NCBI RefSeq assembly: GCF_000315625.1
Contig: NW_005434654.1
Span: 556,632 to 620,631, forward strand
Origin: Guillardia theta CCMP2712
Lineage: Eukaryota; Cryptophyceae; Pyrenomonadales; Geminigeraceae
DNA length: 64,000 nt
Direction of reading: 5' to 3'
Under the pieces are notes generated by a model. The model was given only the letters and a program-made list of their open reading frames with translations. It was not told where the DNA came from and made no database searches. Position 1 is the first letter of the stretch; every line of letters starts with the position of its first letter. Positions 22,101-32,416 of the stretch are shown one piece after another. Position numbers and translations under genes: made by a program.

Positions 22101-24505
22101 GCGATGGGCTTTGTTCCCGACTGCCCTGTCAACCCGCAGATCTTCGCGTCCATCGCCATGGAGGCGCTTTCCTGTGGCGACTTCATCTCATGCATGACTT
22201 TAAGCAAGCAAGCGACGTCCATCGCTGACCAGGCAACGCAAGCCAAGCCTCAGCTTCTGCGCTGGTTCGCCCTGGCGGAGCTCGTTCACGGCCAGGCGTT
22301 AGTGCGTCAGATCAACCCGGACAAGCATGACATGTCAGCACAAGACCACCTGAAGAAGGAGGCGATCAAGCACTTTGTCTTGGCTGCCAAGTTCTCTTCG
22401 GAGGCGCAGAACGACAACATCCTCATGCTCGCTGCTACGGAGATGTGGAACGCGTCAGTGAGCTTCATGTCCTCTTCGGCCACGCGCAAGTCGCTGCTCG
22501 AGCCCACCAAGGCCATGATCAAGTATCTCGCTCGTGTGCGGTTGGCTGAAGATTCTCCGGAGGAGGAAAAGACCTTCCGCACCAAATTGTACGTCCTCCT
22601 CTTCGAGTGTCTTGCAGACTCCAAACTTTGGCAAGAGGGCTGCGACCACACGGCCAAGGCGCTGAAAGCTCTTCCTCCTTCCATGCACAAGGACCTGTGG
22701 GAGTTCCGGATCACCTTCATGGGGAAGCTGGGCAAGGACACGGCGGCGGAGATGCTCAAGGTGAAGGAGAGCGGAGAGGAGATGGTGGCACAGGTTTGGT
22801 CGACCCTCGCACAGTCCTCGTCGGACAAGAAGCAGAAGCTTGTCTCCTACAAGAAAGCGGTCGAGGCCCTCGAGCAGAAGCCGCTAGCGCAGGTGGAGTA
22901 CCTCATCCTCTTCGGCGAGTTCCTCTACACCGAAGGCTTCGAGGTCCAGGACGCGCAAGACCAGCTGATCGCCGCTGCTGACATCCTGCTGGAGCTGGAC
23001 ACAGCGCTGGCGGACGAGGAGGAGAACTTGTCCAAGGCGGATGATGCGTCCCAGAGCGACGCCAAGTCTGTCTCCTCCTCCTCCAGCTTCCACCGCTCCG
23101 TCGCAAGCCCCCGGGCCAAGACGCCCCGGCAGGTCAGCTCGCAGTCTGCCTCCTCGTCCAAGGCCAAGTCCGTCGCTCCCTCCAAGGAGGGGAGCGTGAC
23201 CTCCTTCAGCACGTCGCTGGGGGCCGGGAAGAGGCCGCAAAGCCTCAACGTGTGTCACCTGCTGGAGCTAGGAAGGATCTATATCATGCTGGCGAAGATG
23301 AGCAACAACCGGCTCCAGGTGGCCCAGCAGCTGGTCGTCGCTCACCACTACCTCCTCAGAATCTTGGAGATGTCTGTCACAGCGGTCATAGCAGAGATCT
23401 CCTCCTCATCGGAGGAGGAGCCCGCAGATGCTAAGATCTTCGAGCTCCCCACGGAGGCGCAGGAGTGGATAGGGTTCGAGCTGAAGGAGCAGCTCTGCGA
23501 AGCCTTCATGGCGTACAAGGGGAAGGACAAGAAGGTGCTGAACAAGAGGACGTTCAGAAAGCCTTATCTCCTCCTCTACTACCTCGACGAGTTTGTCGGC
23601 CTCCTTCTGGAGCACGACCTGCAGCTGCAAGCGATTCCTGTGCTGGAGATGCTCAAGTTCGTCTCACGCAGGATCCTGCAGAACTCTGACCTTCATGCCC
23701 TCTTCCTCCTCCGCCAAGCCATGCTCTACCAGCAGCTGGGCAGCAGCCAGCACAGCTCGCGTGTCCGCAAGCTTGCAGACGAGCTGCTTGTGATCAGCCC
23801 CGAGAGGTCGCGTAAGCTGGACGAGCTGGTGAAGCAGCGCGAGATGCACAAGCTGGTCGGTCGGTCGCAGTCCATGGCAGAAGCGATGGAGGCAGCGAAG
23901 AAGGAGAAGTACGTGAAGCAGCTCAAGCCGCTTCAGCTCCACGAGGTCTGGGTCAAGCTGGCAGAGGTCAAGATCGAGGAGGGAGACCTCGTACGTGCTC
24001 GGGAGATTCTCCATCGGACGCTCAAGCACGCCAAGGCGTTCGAAGACTCAGAGAGCGAGGGTCTGACCCTCCACCTCCTCGCCATCGTCTCCTTCCTCGA
24101 GGGTCAGAACGTGCAGGCCGTACAGCTGGAGACGGAGGCGCAGGCTTTCTCAAACGAGTTGTCCTTCTGGAGCAAGAGCTGCGCGGCTCTCGCCACCTTC
24201 ATGGTTGACGTCGCAAGGACTGTGTTTGGCCTGCACAGCGTGGAGGAAGCGATCAAGGTGCTGGAACGAGGAGCCGACTTGTTCCGCCTGCTCATCCTGG
24301 AGCACCCGAACCTCATCATGCGGATCAACACGCTTCGAGGAAACCTCCTGCTCGAGGCAGCTCAGATCGCGTTGGAGGAGGTCAGGAGGCAGGATCAGGC
24401 GGGTCAGATGATGTGGCAGAAAGTCCACAAGAAGGCAGTCAAGCTCGTCGACATCGTGATTGAAGCATTGTCCGCAGCAGCTGGTGGTGGAGGAGCAGGA
24501 GCAGA

Positions 24506-24563
<58 letters not shown>

Positions 24564-27267
24564 AGAGCAGGAGGTGGTGGTGGAGCACTTTTCGTTGACG
24601 CCCTCCTCCTCAAGTCGAGGCTGCAGAGCGAGCCGTTGAGTTCAGACTCTGCGAAGCGCCAGGCGCAGCTCAACGAGTCTTTGCGTACGGTTGTCGCGGC
24701 AGGCAAGGAAGCTGAGCACATCTGCGTGCTCGCTCGACCCGCCACGAAGCGCAAGGACGTGCACCTTTCGTGCGACCTGAGGTACGCGCGGGCGAAGTTG
24801 CAGGAGGCAAGGCTCCTTGCCCTGCTGGCCGTGGAGGAGAGGCTACATCCCTGGGCCCTCAAGGCCCGTCCTCAGATCCCTTCCTTCCCACTCGTGGAAG
24901 GCAGAGACTCTGACGTGGTCCAGCAGTTCCTTGACCCCCTCAACGACCCCAACAGGGAGGAGGAGAAGCTTGAGACCTCCCGCGAGGAGAGGGCCGTCCT
25001 CTCCGCCACTGCCGCCATGCAGGCCACACCCGACAAGCTGCTCTCCTCCTCCGCTCGATCTGTGATCGGACACGCCCTCAAGCTCATCGTGGAGGGCGAG
25101 GGATCAATCGTCATGCTGTGGAAGCGGGAGGAGGAGGACAGTCTTCCAGCAGCGGGAGAGCAGGCTACCGAGGAGACATCGGCAGGAAAGGAGGAGGAGG
25201 CGGGTGAAGAGGACGACGTCAGCAAGGAGCTCAAACCTGTCCTTCCTGACGCTCCTTTCCTGACTGCGCGAGAGGCTCTGCAGGCAGCAATCACGGAGGG
25301 TCTGGAGCAAGGGAACCTGGATGTAGTGGAAGCAGCTTCCTTCGACCTGGCGGTGTGTACGGGAGGAGCGAACTATCAGCGGACAGCAGAGCTGCTCTGC
25401 CTGCATCAGGCATGCAAGGCTAGGAAGGCGATGATGGCGACCCTGCGATCGATCCTGCCCAACGAGAGCATGGAGAAGGTTTGCATCAGGAAAATCGATT
25501 TCCTGGGTGAGAGGGGAGGAGACAAGAGCAAGAGCGAGCAAGCAGCTCTGTCCGCCTCCTTCCTCCTGAAAATTTCTCCTGCCGCAAGAGTCCTCGAGAT
25601 TGTCCCAGAGCTCGCAACCTTGCGATCCCCCTTCTCCTCGAAGACTGTCTTTCTGAGCGCTGTCCTTGGAATGGGACATGAAAGGAATCACTTGTACGTC
25701 TCTTTCTTCACAGGCAGAGCAGGTGACGCGACCACTCCTCCTCCTCCTCCTCCTCCTCCTCCTCCTCCTCCTCCTCCTCCTCCTCCTCTTCCTCTTCCTC
25801 CTCCTCCTCCTCCTCCTCCCTCAGCCACTTTTCATCCCGCCTTCTCTCCCTCCTCTTCTCCATTCTCTCTCTAGCTCCCCTGCTCCCGTTGATTTCCCCA
25901 TCGCGCAGACGCGGATTCCAAAGACCCCATCCTGGTCTCACAGGTTGATTTCGACTTGGACTTGTTCCAGTCCATAAGGTCCGTCCGGCTTCCTCCTTTC
26001 CTCCTGCTGACCCCCATCGAACTCAGGAAGAAGCACATGGACCTTGAGGAGCAGCAGAAGCTCAAACACCTCGACGTCTCCTACCCACATGACGCGATGC
26101 ACTCCCACGCCCTCCTCCTCGACCTCCTCGACCTGGTCTCCACTCTTATGCAGGATGTCCTCCAGGTCTTGCTCTCCTACCCCCCTCCTTCATGCTTCCT
26201 CTTGGCTCACTTGTCTCTTTCTCAGCTCTTCAACCAGTACACCCGGCAGCTGGAATTTGACGAGGTAGTACTCCTGCTGGACAAGGAGCTGGACTTCCTC
26301 CCGATAGAGGTCTGCTGGCCTCTTGCCCGGCCACAGCTGAAGCTTCTCTCCACCAGGCATGCTCTCCCCTCAACCAGCGCAAGTGCTCGAGGGACTTCTC
26401 TCTCTCCATCCATCACAATCGCACCAAGACTTGCCCCGACGGAGGGAGAGGCTCCGTCCAGAAGTCGAGCCTGTGCTACCTCTGTGATCCCAGGAACGAG
26501 GACAACAACGTGAGACAACACCAGCTACTGCCCTGCTACTGCCCCCGCTCACCTTCCTCAACTATCCTTTTTCCCTCCTCTCGCTCATCCGCGTGTGGGT
26601 CATTCTCCTCACGCGCTCTTATCTCAGACTGCCAACGGGATTGTCGAGCGACCGGAGGATTTCTCAACGATCTGTGAAGCTTTCGAGTCAGACATCAGAC
26701 CTCTTGGTATGTCCTGCCCTCCTCCTTTCCTGCCCTCCTCCCTCCTCCCTCCTCTTCCATACCTCAACCCCAACAAACACATGCACGGCTTCCTTCCTCC
26801 TTCGTTATCCTTCCCCTTGTTGTCTCCTCGCCTCTACACTGTCTCTCTGTCGTTCTCCTGCCCTTCCTCCTAACCCTCTCCTCTAGGATCGTGGACGGGA
26901 GTTTCTGGCACCGAGCGCATCCCCTCCAAAGGAGAGTGTCAGAGGATCTTGACGCAAGCATCTCTCTTCCTCTTCCACAACGTCTCCCCGTTCTTCGGCT
27001 TCCTCGACGCAGGTCCTCCACTTGTGCTCCCTCCTCCCTCCTCTCTTGAGCGTGCACAGGATCTGTCGCCGTCCTCAACCTCGAGCCCTGTCACCTTGCT
27101 CTGCTCTTTGATCGAGCAGGTGCTTCTTGTGACTTCCTCGCTAAAGACACTCACCCTCCTCGCAGAAAACGAAACTTCCGACCGACTGCAAAAGCGCAGG
27201 GATACCGAGCTCTTGCCGCACAGCATAGCTATTAGGGAGACCTGGCAGACAGCAGGTCAACCTACTT

Positions 27268-27331
<64 letters not shown>

Positions 27332-27880
27332 CTTCTCGGATCTCCCCTCCTCCTCCTCTCTCGCTCTACCGTCGGCTGATGTATCTTCTGTTCAGCTCTG
27401 ATGACGATGCGAGGCGTGAGTCACGTCGTCCTCAACACGTGGAGCATGGATCCAGCAGCGAGCCATCGCATCCTGACGCAACTGGTTGACTCTGTTCTCA
27501 AGGGAACCGATGTGAGCAGCGCAGTGCACGAGAACAGCGTCGCTGTCTACACACAGTTCCGCCAGCTCGTCAAGGATATCGAGGAAGCGAAGCGGCGCGT
27601 GGAGGAGATGACAGCTAAGTTGCAGCTGCAGTCTTCACAGGAGGGAGCGGCGAATGAGGAGGGAGAGGGAGGAGGGGAGGAGGGAGCGGCGAAGGAAGGA
27701 GAAGCAGGAGAGCAGCAGGGAGAATCAGAAGAGGAACCAGTCACTGAGGAACACGTTGAACAAGCCCAGCAGGAACTGGAGGGGAAAAAAGCAGAGCTGG
27801 AAGAATTCATGCAGGCAAACAAGGGAATGGAGATCGCGCTAAACGTCAGAGGGTACGGGCTGACCGGCGTCTCCTCTTAG
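19145..27880 (+). CDS. CFAP46: CFAP46, ciliary central-pair protein with CHAT-like C-terminus
   Basis: A very large TPR-rich protein. The N-terminus has LLNEAYQIVKDLS, then ALESLPRYQFLVYNASVVYWR (split by the family-typical RPL...GYxHH segment), which is diagnostic of CFAP46/TTC40, a component of the C1d projection of the axonemal central pair. The longest exon runs about 22102-25692 and holds an Ala/Gly low-complexity run (24492-24570), Ser-rich linkers and many helical pairs. Exons after 25900 give VDFDLDLFQSI, KKHMDLEEQQKLKHLDV, SVAVLNLEPCHLALLFDRA and MRGVSHVVLNTWSMDPAASHRIL. The last resembles the end of a CHAT (caspase-like) domain (GxxxVVxxLW). The end is an acidic coiled coil with a stop at 27880. 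ATG 19145 aligns with the family start; an in-frame ATG at 19088 is less likely. The organism should be flagellated. Confidence 0.85.
24492..24570 (+). repeat. (GGAGCA)n hexanucleotide repeat in coding sequence
   Basis: About 12 copies of GGAGCA in a CFAP46 exon encode an alternating Gly-Ala run. The same hexamer recurs in the opposite orientation in a later CFAP46 intron (27269-27332). Confidence 0.9.
25735..25819 (+). repeat. (CCT)n polypyrimidine tract in a CFAP46 intron
   Basis: A long CCT run sits between a donor near 25693 (ACTT|GTACGT) and an acceptor near 25909 (CGCGCAG). Read as protein it gives polyproline, but the exon on the far side (SKDPILVSQVDFDLDLF) supports treating it as intronic. 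Confidence 0.7.
27269..27332 (+). repeat. (CTGCTC)n hexanucleotide repeat in an intron
   Basis: About ten copies of CCTGCT lie in the last CFAP46 intron (donor near 27254, acceptor near 27395). It is the exact reverse complement of the GGAGCA coding repeat upstream in the same transcript. Confidence 0.9.
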
Positions 27881-28638
27881 TGTCGACAACTTGAAGCTTC
27901 CTCTCAGTGTGTAAATATGAGCGACTCTGAAATAGTGATCCTCAAGGCTGAGTTCGAGTCCCTAAGGCTCCTCTAGTGCAGCAGAGGTCAACTGATGTCT
28001 GCGTTACTTTGGCATACTACAAGTCTAACAAAGGTCACGGCGAGTGACTCAGTCACGGGCATAGTAGTCGTAGGCTACGACTCGGAACTCGGAACTGAGA
28101 GAGTACCGAGCACTCAAGTGATCGGACCGCCCGGGGCCCGGGACCGGACCCCGGGCCCCGGGCCCCCGGCCTCTAAAAAAAATTGGGGTTGTAGAGGGTG
28201 GGGTGGTGACCTGACTCTCTCACAACCCCTAGCACTTACCTCATTCACGTGCGTATGACTCATGGGGTGGGGGTAGGTTGAAGTGTTGTATGATACCGGT
28301 GGTTGTATCAGGGAAAAGAGGGGTGGTGCATGCCCGCTGCTGCTGTGCTGAGCACTTTTCGCTGCTCCGTTCTTGTTCTCTAGCGCACTACCATCTCATC
28401 CCTTCTTGCCCCCTCACATGCTGCTGCCTCTGAGTCTCTTCCTGCACTTTCTTGGCCCCCCTCCTCCAAGACACCTGCCTTGCCCTCGGCTCATGGAGCC
28501 TGAACCCTGCCGGCCTCGGCCTCGTTTGCCCATGTCTGCTTTGAGCGGAACGATGATCTGCTTTCTTTGTCTGAGCTCGTTTCTGATTGCTGTTTCTGAT
28601 AATCTCTTCCAGGGCTCAGTTACTCACGGAGGAAAAGA
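27881..28638. other. Spacer with a small extreme-GC palindromic island
   Basis: Between CFAP46 and SRP14. Around 28120-28175 the sequence is almost all G and C with overlapping CCCGGGCCC-type palindromes, preceded by GTGACTCAGTCAC near 28043. From 28190 it carries GGGTGGGGTGGT-like words. No gene supported. Confidence 0.55.
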
Positions 28639-29319
28639 ATGGGAAGATATTCCAACGATGGATTCTTAACTGCGTTAGACAAACAATTTAATCGTGTGAG
28701 GACGCAAGGATCTTTGTTCATAACTCTCAAGAGATGTGAGATAACGTTCTGGTATCTTTTCGGCCTCATTCTTAAAACAGACGTGCCGAAAGCTTTCAAA
28801 TCAGGGAGAGAAAATCCCGAGGGCTCTGAACCGTGAGTCTTCAGAAACGACTTGTTCCATTCACTAACGAGAGACGTGCAGACTTTGCCTCATCCGAGCA
28901 AAGTTAGGGAACAACTCCATCTCCACGGTCGTTCCACAGAAGGTGTGTTGGATGTCTTGTTTGATTGGTCATACGCCTTTTCCCTCTTGCAAAAACGCAC
29001 ACGTCCTTTCCCCATCTGGCCATTTCCGTGCCATCTTGGGTAGAAGTTGTCGCGAAGAGAATACAGGAGGAGGCATGCATCGTTCCCAGTCCGGAGTGGG
29101 ACTCAGCCTCTGACTGTGATATTCCTAGATCTCTGTGTTTCTGTATGGTTATGTTGGTGTTCCCTTGTGTTGGAGATGGAGATGTACGGGACTCACTTGT
29201 TTCGGTCCTGACAGGATGTAGCGAAATTTCAATCAGCATTCAGCACTATCTTGAAGGGGAATATGGATGGTCTCAAGAAACCAGAAAAGAAGAAAGTCAA
29301 GGAAGTGAAGAACAAGTAG
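28639..29319 (+). CDS. SRP14: Signal recognition particle subunit SRP14
   Basis: Four exons join cleanly: 28639-28735, 28781-28832, 28882-28942 and 29215-29319. The product is about 104 residues, near the family size. It reads NDGFLTALDKQFNRVRTQGS, then LFITLKRY, LCLIRAKLGNNSISTVV, then DVAKFQSAFSTILKGNMDGL and a Lys-rich tail. This matches SRP14 (F..L..LF...R..GSV.ITLK; LIRA..G..KISTVV; F...Y..ILK..MDGLKK). SRP14 pairs with SRP9 on the Alu domain of 7SL RNA to pause translation during ER targeting. The last intron (272 nt) is large for this window. The stop is about 100 nt from the convergent fucosyltransferase stop. Confidence 0.92.
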
Positions 29320-29418
29320 ATGTGGATGGAGTTGGGTGGATGGATCAGAGCAGAGTTTGGGGGGGCAGGAAGTTTTCGAAATTTGTTTCAGTAAATCAAG
29401 CTAGTTGTTATTCTTTCG

Positions 29419-31967
29419 TCATATCTGAGATTCTAACGGATGCAAGTCACACAGCCCGAATGGTCCACAATGAAACCGCCGCTCGACCTTGTGCTCGTGC
29501 ACAGTGTAAGGGACGATGCCTTCGACTGGCTCAGCTACGACATTCGATTTGCTTCCCAAGACATACCTGCGTAACCCGCGGCTATGTAGCCGAAGGTGCT
29601 CTGCCGAGTAAGAATCAACTTGTGACATCTGCAGTCATCTGAGGGTCACGTGCAGACGCTTGCTCTTCTCTGTTTACCTCGTCAGTGCCCACCAGTCTGC
29701 TGTCATCTGCATCTGAGCTTGAGCGCCAGTTTCTCTGTGCCATCGCGTCAATGCTGAACAACGTCTTTCCGGTCCAACCTTGCGCTGTGGATCATACTGG
29801 TCTTGTAACTCAGCACCTTGTCTCCGATCTCTGCGTTGGACCTCTAGAGGAGTGAGGATCGCGCATCCTCGCTGCAGCGTTCGGCACACCTGAAAGCGTC
29901 GAGCACTCCTGCACTGTCAGTAGCCACGAAGAGCCTGGAGGCATTGGGGGAGCTCTTGAGGGCTGATATGGCGGTCAGTAGAAGCATGGCCTGTGGAAAT
30001 GAGATCAGCACAGGAGCAGCAATACACGAGGACGGTCATACCTGACCTCGCCGCCTCAGCGGGATGGCGCTAGAGGGACCGATCTGCGAGTCCCCGCCCG
30101 CACTCTGAGACTTGGTCATAGTGACCCGGACATGCACTCCGACCTGCCAGCTGGGTCAGGAGCCAACGGAAGGGCCAGGCCCGAGCACCCTGTGTCCTTG
30201 GCCCTGGATCCTCGAATCCACGAGCTCCTCAACTAACTTGTTCGGGCGAATGACCTGCAGTAGAAACGTTTGAACGTGCGCTTTCGCTTCCTGGATCTGC
30301 TGCACCTGCTTCAGACAGTCTCCTAGAGCGATAGCCAATTCAGGATGAAGCAGATTGAAAGCCTTGGAGTCGAGAAGGCTGCTGTCGTCGTAGATCATGC
30401 GGATTACCGGGCCCACGTGGTACTCGACCATCATCTGGCGTGCGGGAGTCAGCATGACGCCGATCCCTCGTGAGTTATCTCACTTTTCCATGCAAGACTT
30501 CAGAGAGAGGGCTGGACGTGCTCAGAGTGTCAAGGTCAAGTAATACATAACTGTGTCCATATTTAAGAATGGTTTGCTTCACTGACGCCACAACAGAGTT
30601 CGAATCTCACCTGCTGCTCTTTGCCGCTTGCAAATGTTCCTTAACAAGGGTCGACGACGGCCAGACCTGAAGATCAGAATCCACGATATCCCAGAGGGGA
30701 ACTGGTTCTGTCCAATTGACGATCAACACCCGATGCGTCAGAATCTACAGGAGGCAGTCAGAGAACCGCCCGCCTCCTGCTGAATCAACACCGAGATCAT
30801 ATATGCGGATGCCAAATCAATCAGTCGGTTGCCCCAACCACAATCACGGGGCGTGTAGACGTAGAGAGGAACAGATCCTGGCTTCGAGCACAGGGCGGCT
30901 CCATGAAATTCTTTGTAAGCTTCAACAAGATCTTCCCACACATACACCCCTTCCAGGTTCATGGATATGGCCTCGCTCCTCACATTCGGGCAGTATGATG
31001 ATGTGGAGTTGCTGGGCAAGGTCGTGAAAGTCCTGCTGAGATATCTCCCCTCGTACAGCGCTTCTGAATCTGTCTCCACCCCCTCCCACACCTGTCTGTC
31101 TACCTTGAAAGGAGCATAGCAGTCCGCAGCGTCGGAATCTTGCTCGTAATGCTTCTTTGCCGGTGAGCGACCTCGGACAAGATTCCCTTGGGCATCGAAG
31201 AGGCTGATACTGAGGACGTAGGTACCCACTGACAGCCCTCCCACCGACATCTTGATCCTGCTCTGAACAGCTGTCAGCACTGGGATGTGTTCCGTGTCAG
31301 TCACCTGCGTGCCGCGGTGAAACTCTATTTCGTTGAGGCTCAGAACGACGAATCCGTGCTCAGCTCCCATGGGAAAGTTCAAGATCTGAACCAAGATCTC
31401 TACAACGGCTCCTTGTTCCTGGCTGTCGTAGCGATATACTTGATTGACGGAGGGTTTGACGATCCGCACGAGAGGATTCCCCATCGGTCGAGGTGCTTGA
31501 GATGTGTGACTCGAGCTCGTGTCCGGACAAGTGACGTTGAAGACGGTTTTTGCATGCTCGTTCATTCTCGACAGTTGAAGATCTGACACAGTCTCTTCCT
31601 GGTCGGGATACCCTACCAGGCGAACAGAAGTCTCGTGGCTCCCGCAAGGCAGCTCTTCCAGAACCAAGTTCACGATGGACTCATCAAAGGCCTGCCCTGA
31701 TTGGAGGACGACACCATCGAGCTCCACAACATAGCCGAACAAGCCCGAGTCGCCTCCTTCGAAGCCGAAACTCAGCATCACCGACTCTCCGACATGGTAG
31801 CTCTCCCCGTCGCTAGGAGAGATGATCATGACCCCACGGTCCCGCTCAATGTGGACAGAAGGAGGTACATCAGACATCGGGGAGGATGAAGACGAGTACG
31901 AGGACGAGGAGCGAGCAAGCAGGAGCAGCAACAGCAGCATGCCGCTTGGGTTCGATAAACCTGCCAT
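29419..31967 (-). CDS. Secretory-pathway GT37-type fucosyltransferase-like protein
   Basis: ATG 31967 starts a signal or anchor sequence (SGMLLLLLLLARSSS). The first ~250 residues look like beta-sandwich material (MIISPSDGESYHVGESVML). The GT signature follows: YTPRDCGWGNRLIDLASAYM, the GxGNR loop of xyloglucan/GT37 fucosyltransferases, then LTHRVLIVNWTEPVPLWDI in the next exon. Later exons give HVGVHVRVTMTKS (VxVxIR nucleotide-sugar region), SRLFVATDSAGVLDAF and QSTFGYIAAGYAG, the family STFGYxAxGxG block. A 32-nt intron (29567-29536) then leads to AEPVEGIVPYT and FHCGPFGLCDLHP, a C-terminal Cys region. GT37 enzymes transfer fucose to wall polysaccharides or arabinogalactan in the Golgi. Acceptor unknown here. 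Some central exon joins (29700-30500) are not resolved. Confidence 0.7.
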
Positions 31968-32416
31968 TGCTGCCCGACCCAGTAAAGGTCCCAGACAACC
32001 CCACCCACTGGGTTTCTAGAGTATTCTCCTTGTGCACCCATCGTTTACGCTGTCTTATAGGGGTACTCGAATGACTATTGTACCCCACCCCTCAAATCGG
32101 ACATGTTTGTTGCCGGGGTCCGCCTATTGAGACATAGCGCCCTCATGTGTCAGATGCGGCTGCAGGGACAAGGAGCGGAGGAGCGGAGGAGAGGAGAGAC
32201 GAGGAGGCGAGAGTAGAGAAGGAGAAGGAGGAGGAGGAGGAGAAGAAGAAGAAGAAGAAGAAGATTGCAGAAGCGCAACCAGGAGCGTAGAGAAACAAGA
32301 GGCTGAACAGTGAATCAACAATACGAAAAAGAGCAGCAAAGGCCAATACTTACACTCGATTGGACACAAGCAAATGCAGTGGAGAGGGCTCGAGCAAGGT
32401 CATTGAATCGTCAATC
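31968..32416. other. Divergent promoter region with purine-rich tract
   Basis: Separates the divergent GT37-like and PPR genes. From about 32165 to 32272 the plus strand is nearly pure purine (GGAGGAGAA and GAAGAAGAA runs). No gene supported; the Leu/Ser-rich antisense frames are compositional. Confidence 0.55.

Noticed and set aside
25704-25874. Polyproline C-terminus of the long CFAP46 frame
   Set aside because: A donor at about 25693 and an acceptor at about 25909 remove it; the CCT run looks like an intronic polypyrimidine tract and the protein continues in later exons.
28965-29642. 225-residue plus-strand frame
   Set aside because: It overlaps SRP14 exon 4 in another frame and runs antisense into the GT37-like last exons; no recognisable domain.
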